64,000 bases of DNA from Petrolisthes cinctipes (GCA_033782935.1 JAWQEG010003695.1:39192-103191), one strand, 5' to 3'; positions 23,770 to 34,525 are shown, counted from the stretch's first letter. Notes: generated from the sequence alone by a model not told the origin. A program made the numbers and translations.

Positions 23770-24580
23770 AAACAGGCCTATCATCGTACATAGAGTAGAA
23801 ACAGACCATGTGAGAAGTGACCCCACCCTAAGATAGATGAGGGGTCGCTCCAGGTGCGTGTGTGTGTGTGTGTGTGTGTGTGTTTGTGTGTTTGTGTGTG
23901 TGTGTGTGTGTGTGAGATGGAGTGTATATATAGCAACTGTCACGACCAAACGAGTATGTGTTCCCATAAGTTACAGTATATCCTGAAATACATGTCTACA
24001 TTCCAATGGTTGGTTTTGTATCTTGACTAATAAACATTAACACGGTAAGAGAAAGTACGCCACGACAAACCATGTGCACAGAGGTGAGACAATTAGGCAG
24101 GTAGCGCCCCCCCTCATTTTCAGGTGTCGTGAGTGCATGTGCGTGCGTGTGTGTGTACGTTTGGTTGGGCAGGACTGATTAGAGTGTGTAATGTTCTGGT
24201 GTTTGCAGTTATAACAGAGCGTCGGGGCCCCAAATCAGAGGGTGTAGTTTGTATTGCTTGTGACGTGGTGTTGTGTGATGTAACAGGGATGATGTAACAG
24301 GTGTGATGTGACAGGTGTGCTTAGGAACTTACGATAAGACAGGTGTGGTGTGACAGATGTTGTGTGAGAAGATAATTACAGTGATAGGACAGATGTTATT
24401 ACTATATAACTGTAGAGGCCAACTCACACCTGACGTATAATTAGAGGAATCTCCTACACCTGACATTTGAAAGTGAGTGAGATGTAGAGATAAAATTAAC
24501 ATACAATATATTCATAATCCACTTCCGTACGCACACACAAACATCACACGCTCACACACACATGCATACACTTACACATT
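23145..24580. other. Unique DNA with short CA/GT microsatellites, no gene seen
   Basis: (CA)n at 23738-23766 and (GT)n at 23858-23912 face each other about 90 bp apart and could pair. Imperfect GATGTAACAGGTGTG-type repeats lie near 24260-24360. Confidence 0.5.
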
Positions 24581-24585
24581 ATTTA

Positions 24586-24641
<56 letters not shown>

Positions 24642-24684
24642 TATTATTATTATTATTTATTATTATTATTATTATTATTTATTA

Positions 24685-24738
<54 letters not shown>

Positions 24739-24749
24739 TATTATTATCA

Positions 24750-24827
<78 letters not shown>

Positions 24828-24838
24828 TATTATTATTT
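24581..24838. repeat. Long (ATT)n microsatellite with TTTA interruptions
   Basis: About 258 bp of TTA triplets with occasional extra T that shift the frame. Poly-Ile/Leu/Tyr frames over it are artefacts. It could be an expanded LINE tail, but no LINE body adjoins it. Confidence 0.95.
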
Positions 24839-24906
24839 TACATAGGCCTACACATGCAAACACAACAATACATATGCTATAGTACATACACATAGACACA
24901 AATTAA

Positions 24907-25082
24907 TTAAGTGGGTAAGAAATAATGTTTGAATGAATCAGATGGCTACTGATTCCTCCAAACCATACCAAAAAACAGACTTCATCACTTAGAGAGTATA
25001 AGGCTTCAGTGTTGTGACTTTAATTGGAGGTAACAGTAGGCACCTGTCATCATCACCAATATAGAAGAAAAATATCCCTTAA
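24907..25082. mobile_element. TTAA-ended foldback miniature element, copy 4
   Basis: A 176-bp copy with TTAA at both ends. Left arm GGCTACTGATTCCTCC, AAACCATACCAAAAAACAGA. Right arm TAATTGGAGGTAACAGTAG and ATATCCCTTAA. The centre is diverged. Confidence 0.6.
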
Positions 25083-25932
<850 letters not shown>

Positions 25933-26266
25933 GGTTATTCAAAACTACATTTACAAAATGACAGGGTAAAGTCCTGACATGATGTTAAACATATTTCCAT
26001 ATGTATTTTTCAAAAATTGAAAAAGTTAATGACAGACATGAAAGCCAAATCCATTACCGTGGGTGAATGATCGAATACTTCTAAAATTAACTCCTCTCCC
26101 CCCCCCCCCCACAGCACCTCGTGTTCTCTCTCGGGTAGAAGAGGGAACTTAATACAACGTATGAAGCAATAAACCCTTATCGATAACGGGATTCAAACAG
26201 ATCCTTAGGCTTCGAATTGATCCCAAGTATTCGTGTTTCTTGTAATGTCAGATAGGCTAAAAGAGT

Positions 26267-26274
26267 AGTAGTAT

Positions 26275-26278
<4 letters not shown>
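26267..26278. repeat. Target-site duplication, 3' side of the LINE
   Basis: AGTAGTATCCCT here is repeated exactly at 31921-31932 on the other side of the retrotransposon. The last T could also belong to the poly-T, making it 11 bp. Confidence 0.85.

Positions 26279-26280
<2 letters not shown>

Positions 26281-26309
<29 letters not shown>
26281..26309 (-). repeat. Poly(A) tail of the LINE (poly-T on plus)
   Basis: 29 T plus the adjoining three T give up to 32 nt. This marks the 3' end of the minus-strand retrotransposon. Confidence 0.9.
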
Positions 26310-26313
<4 letters not shown>

Positions 26314-26489
26314 CATTGCGCCGTAGCGTCAGTCAATAGGCAGACAACAGTACACAAGGGTAAGCGGGACTCACGAGAACCCAATGACCACATACACACA
26401 CAAGCACACACACATGCGCACACACACTCACATCACGAAAACATAACAGAATGAAGCACAAGCATACAGACAAATATTTATATCATGAC

Positions 26490-29400
26490 CTACTTAAATC
26501 CACCAAAACGAGGGTGGCGCACCAGAAGTTCCTCCAGAACCTGATGGTTCAGCAGGTGTCGACAAACCACATCAAGTGGCAGGCCCTGGGGCAGCAAGTG
26601 TCGGACAGTGGGGCAGGCTAGGCAATAGTGCTCTATAGTGTTAGCACGAGGCGCTCGACACAAGCGACACTCAGTGAAGGGAGGCTCACCCTGCATCCCA
26701 GCAACCTGCCACGGTGGCCGGTAGCCAAGCCTCAAATGAGCAGAGACTACATTGTGCCTCCGAACCATGAGGCCTCGACGACGGTAGGAATATTTGTGAT
26801 GGCAGACAGACTCGTAATGGGTGATGGAGATGCTGAAGGGCCTCTCTGCATCCCTGCGTCGCCGTACAGGGAGGAGAGCGGCGGAGCGGACTTTAGAGAG
26901 GTAACATGTCAGGGAGAGAGGACGTCCAGCACCTCGAGGAGGCAGATGGCAGGCTTCCTTTGCGAGTCTGTCAACTGTACCATTGTGACGTAAACCTACA
27001 TGGGATGGCACCCATAAAAATTTGACAGTCAAGTTACGGTGACGCAATAAGGCCAAAAACGATAAAATCTGCTGAATAACAGTAGAGTGTGTGGGCTGAA
27101 CACTAGAGAGGGAATGAAGGGCAGGTTTGGAGTCACAAAAAATGGCAGCATTCACTCCACGTTGACAAACAACACTAACAGCATCCAGAATGGCATACAG
27201 TTCACACAATGTTGAGCTAGAGTGGTTACAGAGACGACGGCCAACCCAGCCCCCTGGAGGTGACTCCAGGTCAGGCGAGAAAACAGCACAACCTGCTGCA
27301 CCATCCACCTGCAATGAGCCATCAGTGTAGAGGCAGTATGGATCTGTGATGGAGGAAGTCACTGTTTCTATGTGTTCCAGAGCCAACTGCTGCTGTAGAG
27401 AAGGCAGCTCCGACTTGGAAGTAGGTGTAAAGCTCACATCAGGTGTTGGTAGCATCCATGGAGGGGGCCCTGGGGGGACGTCTGCAACCATTATATCTAT
27501 ATTAAGACCATGGAGCACAGAGGAAACAGACCTTATAAGAGTACGTCCAGCAGGCAGTATGGGAGGGACCGGGTAGTTTGGTCTAAGAGAAGTCCTGACT
27601 AACTGAGAGTAATGGGGTGAAAGATGTGGGAAATGGAGGCACTTGACAGTGAAGCAAGTAACATTAGAATAAATTCTCTCCACTAATGGGGGAAGACGCA
27701 ACTCACGCTGCATGTTCACTATCCTGGTCGACATTGGACAGCCGAGAATAATTCTCATTGCTCTATTTTGAAATTTTTCTAAAGTTTCCAGAGTAGCCCT
27801 AGGAAGTTGAATCAGAGCAGGGGAAAGGTAATCAACAACTGAACGGATAAAAGCAATATAGATGGTCCTGGCTACTGGGATGGAGATGCCCGAGGAGTTG
27901 TTAGATAGCCATTGAAGTGGTGTAAGTCGGCGCTGGAGACGACCCAATAAGTCCTGGACAATGGGATGGTCTTGAGGTCTGGCAGGGACAATCGGCCAAA
28001 TATTGACTGGCGCACCCAGGTAGCAGTACTGGGAACACATGGGAATGACAGTCCCTCCAATGGTGAACACTGGCTGAGCTTCAGGAAGGCGGCAGGTGAA
28101 TATTCTGCTCTTATCTGGGGAGACAATAATGCCACAGTGAGAGGAGGCCACAGAGAAGGAGTCAAGAAACCGCTGGAGATCCCTTGGTGAGGTAGAATGA
28201 ACACAGATATCATCAGCATAGCACGTAATTGTAGTTCCAGGAATATCAGGGAGAGAAGTGAGCAACCGATGCATCAGAATATTAAATAACAATGGGCTGA
28301 GAATACCACCTTGAGGCGTACCAAGATGAAAACTGCGCAAAGGACTGAGTGCACCACTGAAAAACACACGGGAGGTCCTGTTACTCAGGTAGCCCCGAAT
28401 CCACCGTAGTAGATTACCCTTTATCCCAAAGTCAACCAGTTGATCCAAAATGACGTCTCTATTAGCAACATCGAAGGCACTTCGAAGGTCAATGAAGGCC
28501 ACCACACTGTCCCTGGAAAGGCGAGAGTACAGGTCGACTAGGCAGTGATGTGTGCTCCGCTGGGGAAGGAAACTAAACAGCCATGGAGAGAGGCGATCCT
28601 GCAGTCTGTACATGAGACGATTGAGTAAGATTCTCTCCATAACCTTACAGAAACAGGAAGTAAGGGAAATAGGCCTGAACTTCGCAGTGCCGGGCTTAGG
28701 GATGGGTATTATTGTGCTGCTGGTCCAGGCTCGTGGTACACAACCGTCACGAAGACAAAGATTGTACAGTCGAAGTAGAGGGTTCCCAGGAACTTGTTGA
28801 AGTAGGCGCAGCACAGCATAAGTAATACCATCATCACCAGGGGAAGAAGCTCTACCCCGAATGAGAGCACGGCGCAACTCCTCCTCAGTTATCTCCTCTG
28901 CATCATCGTCATCATCTTGTAACAGAGCAGACATTAGACGTAGCCGATGGACAGCAGCACGGGAAGCGAGTGCATCTTGTATGTGGATGGGTAGACTGGC
29001 TGGGGTAGATTGTTCTGACCAGGCATCGACAAGTTGTTTGGCATAATCGGCAGGAGTGTGATGACGAGCAGTGGCCGGTGTCTTTTTAACAACCCGACGG
29101 ATGAGGTGCCACATAGAAGCCACACTTGTTTGCTGGTTGATGCTGTCCGTGAACCGCTGCCAAGACTCAGTGTGAGCACAATCCTGCAGGGCAACTAAAG
29201 CGTCCCTAGACATCTGGTAACGATGGAGTAGGTCAGGGGTTGGGTTGGCTTGAAACAATAGGCCATCACGTTCAGCCTTTTCCTTTGCCTCCTGTATACG
29301 TGCATCCAGCGTCCAGGAGTGGGCAGTATGGCGATGCTGGAGGTGTGGCCGGGAGACGTATAGCCTATAAAAGTCATGAGTAGCAGATACAAGATCAGAG

Positions 29401-30842
29401 TACAACTGTTCAGCTGATGATATGTCAAATGTAGGGAATACATGGGCCATAAATAAGATGTAAGTCGGGCAATATTTAGGGGGCACAACAATACGCAAAC
29501 GAGTGGCTGAAGCACCTGACCCAGCAGTTAGAGAATAATGAAACCGAAGAGCAATGTGATCAGAGAATAAGTCTGGCACGGAGAAGCACTGGACCTGAGA
29601 TGCTATCAGGCCAGACGAGAGGATGTAATCCAGAGTACCTCCCCGGCAATGAGTGGCACCACCAGTGTCCCAGTGTGTCAGATGATGCTTGCGGATGTAT
29701 GAAAGGAGACGAACACCATTACGATTAATAGAGCCAGTACCATCACCCAAATCAGAATGCCGAGCATTAAAATCTCCCATATACACCATACCACGCACTG
29801 TTGGAGAAGGAAGAGCCTCAAGAGTGAGTCTAGCTGGGGCAGAATAGACATTACATAGTTGGAGTACTCCATTCCCAGGTAGAACCTCAAATAGCTGAAA
29901 GGTCATGTCAGGATCAGTGGAGGTACGGAGAAGGCGATGTGGCAAGGAGCTATGTATGTAAGTCAGGAGACCATTCCTTACCAGATGAACATATGGCACA
30001 TAACCTGAGAGGGGAGGAGCTTGCCCAAGAGCGAGCGGCCGTCCTGGAAATGCTTCCTGGAGAAAAATAACACTGGGATGATGACGAAAAACATAGGCCT
30101 TGAGTTGAGTGAGCTTAGCATAACTGGTGATACCACATACATTCCAGGAGATGACATCCAGCCGGCAATCACTAGCGAACTCTGTATTTGGAGGTAGAAG
30201 TCCGGTGAGTGGGGGCAGATGAGCGACCTGGAGAAGAAGATGGACCAGGAGAAGGGACTGACTCGAAAAGCTTTTCAAGGCGAGATGCAACAGTATCCAT
30301 CTTTTCGGTAAGGGTAGTGACAGTTGAGATGATGGCCTGCTGAGCCTCGACCAAGGTGGAGAGTTTGGAGTCATTGGCAGCCTGAGCGGCAACCAGCCCA
30401 TCAATCCTGGCTTCAAGGGCAGAAAAACGGTTTTCAAGAGCCGTACATCGTGCCATGAGGGTAGCAACAGACTTGCGGAGGGCCAGGTCTGGAGGTGAGG
30501 CAGGGTTGGTAGGAGGAGCAGACTGGGGAGGTGGTGGTGGTGGTGGTGGTTGTGGTGGTGGTGGAGGCGGAGCAATAGTAGAGACACGAGCCTGGACCTT
30601 ACGTCGAGTACATCCATGCCACACGTTAACCCCTGGCTGAAGGCATCGTGGACACTTCCATCGAGACGTATCTTCAGGAGGTGAAGGCTCAGAGGTGGAG
30701 GCAGCAGGACGTGATGGTTCACCCCTGACAGGACACGTCTTGGAATCATGGTCGGCCGCACACCATGCACACTTCGGCCTGGCAGAACAGTACCGGGAGA
30801 TATGCCCAACTCCCCAGCACCTGTAGCACCAAGGCTGGTCAT
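26490..30842 (-). CDS. LINE ORF2: AP endonuclease, reverse transcriptase, RNase H, CCHC
   Basis: This enzyme nicks the target and copies the element RNA there. The frame is open for 1450 codons, but the first about 220 overlap ORF1 in another frame and look like its shadow. Recognisable protein starts near 30176-30158 (RLDVISWNVCG). Endonuclease motifs are WNVCG, FLQE, MGDFNA, LDYILSS and SDH (near 29560). RT motifs are IIPIPKPG with FRPISL (near 28700), AFIDLRSAFD (motif A), GTPQGGILSPLLF and YADD (near 28215). RNase H motifs are YTDGS (near 27325), CELYAILDA, FCDSKPAL and WVPSHVG followed by VDRLAKEA. Near the C terminus is a CRLC...HYCLAC knuckle (near 26665). All catalytic residues expected for the three enzymes are present. 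No in-frame ATG lies between 30374 and the endonuclease, so the true start is unclear. It probably ends at the TAG at 26490. Confidence 0.93.
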   Translation of the reverse strand: MTSLGATGAGELGISPGTVLPGRSVHGVRPTMIPRRVLSGVNHHVLLPPPLSLHLLKIRLDGSVHDAFSQGLTCGMDVLDVRSRLVSLLLLRLHHHHNHHHHHHLPSLLLLPTLPHLQTWPSASLLLPSWHDVRLLKTVFLPLKPGLMGWLPLRLPMTPNSPPWSRLSRPSSQLSLPLPKRWILLHLALKSFSSQSLLLVHLLLQVAHLPPLTGLLPPNTEFASDCRLDVISWNVCGITSYAKLTQLKAYVFRHHPSVIFLQEAFPGRPLALGQAPPLSGYVPYVHLVRNGLLTYIHSSLPHRLLRTSTDPDMTFQLFEVLPGNGVLQLCNVYSAPARLTLEALPSPTVRGMVYMGDFNARHSDLGDGTGSINRNGVRLLSYIRKHHLTHWDTGGATHCRGGTLDYILSSGLIASQVQCFSVPDLFSDHIALRFHYSLTAGSGASATRLRIVVPPKYCPTYILFMAHVFPTFDISSAEQLYSDLVSATHDFYRLYVSRPHLQHRHTAHSWTLDARIQEAKEKAERDGLLFQANPTPDLLHRYQMSRDALVALQDCAHTESWQRFTDSINQQTSVASMWHLIRRVVKKTPATARHHTPADYAKQLVDAWSEQSTPASLPIHIQDALASRAAVHRLRLMSALLQDDDDDAEEITEEELRRALIRGRASSPGDDGITYAVLRLLQQVPGNPLLRLYNLCLRDGCVPRAWTSSTIIPIPKPGTAKFRPISLTSCFCKVMERILLNRLMYRLQDRLSPWLFSFLPQRSTHHCLVDLYSRLSRDSVVAFIDLRSAFDVANRDVILDQLVDFGIKGNLLRWIRGYLSNRTSRVFFSGALSPLRSFHLGTPQGGILSPLLFNILMHRLLTSLPDIPGTTITCYADDICVHSTSPRDLQRFLDSFSVASSHCGIIVSPDKSRIFTCRLPEAQPVFTIGGTVIPMCSQYCYLGAPVNIWPIVPARPQDHPIVQDLLGRLQRRLTPLQWLSNNSSGISIPVARTIYIAFIRSVVDYLSPALIQLPRATLETLEKFQNRAMRIILGCPMSTRIVNMQRELRLPPLVERIYSNVTCFTVKCLHFPHLSPHYSQLVRTSLRPNYPVPPILPAGRTLIRSVSSVLHGLNIDIMVADVPPGPPPWMLPTPDVSFTPTSKSELPSLQQQLALEHIETVTSSITDPYCLYTDGSLQVDGAAGCAVFSPDLESPPGGWVGRRLCNHSSSTLCELYAILDAVSVVCQRGVNAAIFCDSKPALHSLSSVQPTHSTVIQQILSFLALLRHRNLTVKFLWVPSHVGLRHNGTVDRLAKEACHLPPRGAGRPLSLTCYLSKVRSAALLPVRRRRDAERPFSISITHYESVCHHKYSYRRRGLMVRRHNVVSAHLRLGYRPPWQVAGMQGEPPFTECRLCRAPRANTIEHYCLACPTVRHLLPQGLPLDVVCRHLLNHQVLEELLVRHPRFGGFK

Positions 30843-31653
30843 TATGAAGTTTCCTCACCTCACACGGTGGAAGACAAGGGAGGAAATCAAAGGAAATCTC
30901 ATTTGGAGGTGGATCGGGTTGACTCCAGACAACAACAATACGGCTAATGGGGGAACCATCTTGGAAAAAACGACGGGCAAAGTACACACCAGGGTATCCT
31001 TTGGCAAGTTTCGGGTCAACATCAATAGGAAAACGGGTGAGGATGTAGCTGGGGAACTTACGAGGCCTCTCAGGTGAGTCTTCAAGAATGAGAGGCAGAG
31101 AAAAAAATTCACCAGCCTTCACTCTATCAATGATGTCCTGACGCTTCCTAGAGATGTAGACAAACCGGGAGGTGACAGCAGCCATCTTGACTTCAGCCAG
31201 TTCACGCTGCAACTGGAAGGCCCTGTTGACATCAGACAACCAACTCAGCTTTGTGTCTGTAGATGGGTTTCCAGAGAAGGAGAGTTTGACATAGGCATCT
31301 CTCGGGGCAAAAGCAGGAAGGTTGGACGAGGGCAAGGAGTTGGTATACAAAGAAGAAACACCAGGGTGAGGCAGAGAAGGTACGTCGTGCACAGTTGAAG
31401 CACCCTTGGCAGTCTTGGCAGCTGGAGGTAAACAGTCCACACCATCGGAATCCTGCGAGGAGTCGGACGAGGCATCAACAGGTCGCTTGGTAGAGGTTGA
31501 GGAGGTGGACGGCTGCAACCTGAGCTGCGGAGTGACCGAGGAGAGGGGGGGAGGGTTGCGAGAAGGCAGCTCAGGCCAGTGATCCTCAATTGGAGACTCG
31601 TCTTCCTCCGACATTGCCAAGTCGGCCTCCAAGCAGGAATCCGCACTCTCCAT
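30172..31653 (-). CDS. LINE ORF1: zinc-knuckle RNA-binding protein with C-terminal coiled coil
   Basis: The likely structural ribonucleoprotein partner of ORF2. The frame runs from a TTG at 31665. The first ATG is at 31653 (MESADSC), giving 493 residues. Counting from 31665, the order is: an acidic, Ser/Pro-rich N terminus (to about 120); a central region with YVKLSFSG, FPSYILTRFPIDV and RRFFQDGSPISRIVVVW that resembles the gag-like domain upstream of knuckles in I and Jockey elements; CYRCWGVGHISRYC (CX2CX4HX4C, about 280-293); CAWCAADHDSKTC (about 297-309); an atypical CPRCLQPGVNVWHGC (about 337-351); a proline-only stretch (about 362-380); and a heptad-like helix with LENRFSALEARIDGL and LTEKMDTVASRLEKLF (about 395-470). 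It ends in a tandem TAG TGA at 30174. I do not know a close named relative. Confidence 0.9.
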   Translation of the reverse strand: MESADSCLEADLAMSEEDESPIEDHWPELPSRNPPPLSSVTPQLRLQPSTSSTSTKRPVDASSDSSQDSDGVDCLPPAAKTAKGASTVHDVPSLPHPGVSSLYTNSLPSSNLPAFAPRDAYVKLSFSGNPSTDTKLSWLSDVNRAFQLQRELAEVKMAAVTSRFVYISRKRQDIIDRVKAGEFFSLPLILEDSPERPRKFPSYILTRFPIDVDPKLAKGYPGVYFARRFFQDGSPISRIVVVWSQPDPPPNEISFDFLPCLPPCEVRKLHNDQPWCYRCWGVGHISRYCSARPKCAWCAADHDSKTCPVRGEPSRPAASTSEPSPPEDTSRWKCPRCLQPGVNVWHGCTRRKVQARVSTIAPPPPPPQPPPPPPPPQSAPPTNPASPPDLALRKSVATLMARCTALENRFSALEARIDGLVAAQAANDSKLSTLVEAQQAIISTVTTLTEKMDTVASRLEKLFESVPSPGPSSSPGRSSAPTHRTSTSKYRVR

Positions 31654-31920
31654 CAGGCCAGGCAAGGCCTAGATGGAAAGGAAACAACAACACAAACAAC
31701 TAAACACTCAATCAGCCAGGGACACACACACACAGACAATCACAACAAAACTATACACAGAACCACAACAGACAAACAACACCACAGAAACAGCAACACA
31801 CAAACAAGAACTCACAAACAACACAAAAAACACAAACAAGAACTCCAAAACAACACAAACGAGAATGGAAGCAGAGCGCCACGAGTACGTCCACACTCCA
31901 CCTGTTCTGGAGCGAGACTG
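31654..31920 (-). promoter_or_regulatory. LINE 5' leader with internal promoter (Inr and DPE)
   Basis: The minus-strand element begins CAGTCTCGC. With the flanking T this makes TCAGTC, a perfect match to the arthropod initiator TCAKTY with A at +1. GGACGT at 31892-31887 lies exactly at +28 to +33 and matches the downstream promoter element RGWYVT at all six positions. There is no TATA box, as expected for a LINE that must carry its promoter inside the transcript. The rest of the leader is GU-rich and contains a 16-nt ACACAAACAAGAACTC (plus sense) repeated at about 31797 and 31827. Confidence 0.7.
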
Positions 31921-31932
31921 AGTAGTATCCCT
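31921..31932. repeat. Target-site duplication, 5' side of the LINE
   Basis: AGTAGTATCCCT, the exact partner of 26267-26278. Joining across it restores a continuous loop of the split inverted-repeat element. Confidence 0.85.
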
Positions 31933-32340
31933 AAAGATTTGTCCATGACTGTACCTCTATCTATTGTTTTGTGGTCGAGTTACACTTACCGAGTGATACG
32001 TGTAGATGCCAGGGCGGTACTACTAACTTATCTGACATTACAAGAAACACGAAGCCTTGGGATCGATTAAAAGCCAACGGATCTGTTTGAATCCCATGAT
32101 CGATAAGGGTTTCATTGCTTCATACGTTTTAAAACTTGCCTCGTCCACTTAAGAGAGAGCAGGGGATGAGGTGGGGGGAGGAGTTAATTTTAAAGCGTTC
32201 GATCGTTCGCCCACGGCAATGGATTTGGCTTTCATGTGTGTAATTATCTTTTTACATTTTTGAAAAATGTATATGGAAATATGTTTAACATCATATCAGA
32301 AATTTACCCTGTCATTATGTAAATGTAGTTTTGAATAACC

Positions 32341-32343
<3 letters not shown>

Positions 32344-32391
<48 letters not shown>
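32344..32391. repeat. (AT)n microsatellite, right flank of the nested element
   Basis: About 24 TA units directly abutting the right terminus of the inverted-repeat element. Confidence 0.9.
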
Positions 32392-32396
<5 letters not shown>

Positions 32397-33656
32397 ATCA
32401 TCACTAATATCAGACAGAAATGACAAAGAACAAGAAATAACGAAATCTCAGACCAGGCCTCGAGACTCGGACAGACAACAACAACAACAGAATGCTAAGC
32501 CCATCATAGTCACTCTTACATTTTTTTCATACGCATCTTTCATGAGCCATACAGATGACAGCAAAGCCCCCTTGTTGGTCTCCAGGGTGGTCAGTTATAA
32601 AGAACAAAGCCTGGCAAGAAGCAATGGATAAACTGAGAAGTGTTTGCCAAGCGTCCCCCTTCCCCCCCTACCATGGACGTGACGTTTGGTGTGCTCGACG
32701 ATTGCCATGTGGTGTTGGTAGTTTTCCTTGTGTTTGATTATCGGTGCTTGCCTTTCCTCTGCTTAAATTTGGAAGTGTGTGCCTGTGTTTGCCAGGTTCC
32801 GGGTGAGGTGATAATGACGGTATAGCACGTCCACGAAACACGCTCCACTGTTAACTTTATAACGCTTCTTCATTTCTTGCTTCGCCCGGTTATAATGAAG
32901 GGAGCAAGTTAAAGGTCTCCATTCCCTAGAAAGATTACTATACTAAAATCCTTATGGAATATACATTTTTTTTTTTCTAGATTGTAAAAGACACGACTTC
33001 ATACTTAACAGCAGGGCATCAAATAGATTTTTACATTTTTCAATTTTTCCCTTTTCGGAATATTGCCTGTAGAGATAAAGCAATACTAAAAGGGTAATGA
33101 CGCCCCTTTGGTTCCTGGATAATCACTTTCAGTTCTTATCTTAGTCCACCATAAAGTTCATATTTCTCTTAGAGTAACTTTTCCTCGTCTCTAACTTCCT
33201 ACTTTGTATGTGCTGGAGAGGCTTACCTTCACGCACTGATGCTGACATGATACAAGCAGCGTGTAAATGACTCTCAGCATCTCCACATTCGCCAACCAGT
33301 AGGGGGATGGTGGGAAGCAAGCTAGATTTACCTTGGTGGAAAGCCCGTGGAACTGATGCCTGTCACCAGCCAAATTATTACATTAACTGACCCAAAAAAA
33401 AGATAAACAAATTACTATATCCTGATACAGTAAATACCTGAATGGTTTATAACATACCATGACATTTTACTCTATTATAATAAAGCAGGAAGGAATTACA
33501 TGGAAACAGACAAACAAATAGAAGCGAGGAGGGAGAAGAAGAGAGATTAATGATAAAGGGCGGTCGGCATCGGAGATAAATGAAAGATAAATGAATCAGT
33601 CACAAGGGATTAAGGGAGAGGAGTAGATGGCAAGAGTAAATGAGAAAGGAGGGATG
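32392..33656. other. Unique DNA, no gene seen
   Basis: Short homopolymer runs only. No protein-like frame was recognised. Confidence 0.45.
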
Positions 33657-33820
33657 GAAGGAGGTACACAATAAAGGCAGGAGGGAGGAGGTAGGTACAC
33701 AATAAAGGCAAGAGGGATGAGGGATGGATGGAGGTACACAATAAAGGCAGGAGGGAGGAGGGATAGAAGGAGGTACACAATAAAGGCAGGAGGGAGGAGG
33801 GATGGAGGTAGGTATATAGG
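33657..33820. repeat. Minisatellite, four units of about 38-41 bp
   Basis: Units share GGAGGTACACAATAAAGGCA followed by GGAGGGAGGAGGGAT with small variations. Three overlapping minus-strand frames (Pro/Leu/Ser-rich) are translations of this array. Confidence 0.9.
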
Positions 33821-34311
33821 TGTGCAGATAGCAGGTGGAAGATCGAGTGAGGTATGAAAGGACAGAGTGGACAGGTGTAAGCCATCTGGTGTCGTGCAGT
33901 ACCAAACGATACTGTCACCCCAACTCACCCCATCACCTTTACCGTTACTCTACACACATCATCACCTCACGTACACTACCATCTTCCAACCTGCGTATAT
34001 ACGCACAGTAAAAATTTTGAGCAATTACGCTAATTATATAATTTATGCTAATATTTACAACAACTACTGCTCTCCAACAGCATAATATTAGGCATTAGAC
34101 AGACATATATATCCTTACTATGTCCAAGACTGGAATAGTACTAATATAGGCTACAGAACTTGGTTTATGCCGTTTACTTTGATAGCTTTCCTTATGTTGA
34201 TTGAACTCACCGAATGATAAATAGCCACAATAGCAATTGAAATGCCGTTCAAAATCGCAATGTAATGAAACGAGATAGTCTTAACTCTGCTAAATAAATG
34301 TATTTTTCATC

Positions 34312-34315
<4 letters not shown>
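33821..34315. other. Unique DNA, no gene seen
   Basis: Nothing recognisable before the GT microsatellite. Confidence 0.4.

Positions 34316-34373
<58 letters not shown>
34316..34373. repeat. (GT)n microsatellite
   Basis: About 28 GT units. Confidence 0.95.
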
Positions 34374-34375
<2 letters not shown>

Positions 34376-34525
34376 AATACTGTAATAGTCAATAAGCTTG
34401 CAATGTGGTTAATGGTGATCTTAAACCAACTTTGATATTAAATTTCTCAAACACAACTCCGTTTGAGTTTCTTATTGCTGTTGATTCACTTTCAAAATCT
34501 GCCATAAGTCACCAGTATAGTTGTA

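Larger units (their letters stand above)
26279..31920 (-). mobile_element. Apparently full-length I-like non-LTR retrotransposon
   Basis: A 5.64-kb LINE on the minus strand: 5' end at 31920, 255-nt GU-rich 5' leader, ORF1, overlapping ORF2, a 3' UTR of about 180 nt with a CA/GT stretch, and a poly-A tail seen as poly-T to 26309. It is bounded by a 12-bp target duplication and starts with CAGTC at the expected transcription start. RNase H after the RT, a gag-like zinc-knuckle ORF1 and a terminal CCHC motif fit the I supergroup (I, Nimb, ingi-like). The precise clade is inference. Both frames are uninterrupted, the tail is long and the duplication exact, so this copy is recent and may be competent. 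Confidence 0.9.

Noticed and set aside
24477..24882. Poly-Ile/Leu/Tyr membrane-like proteins
   Set aside because: They are frame-shifted translations of (ATT)n with no unique coding part.
26628..30172. Several frames of 60-121 codons on both strands inside the LINE
   Set aside because: They are shadows of the intact ORF2 in other frames.
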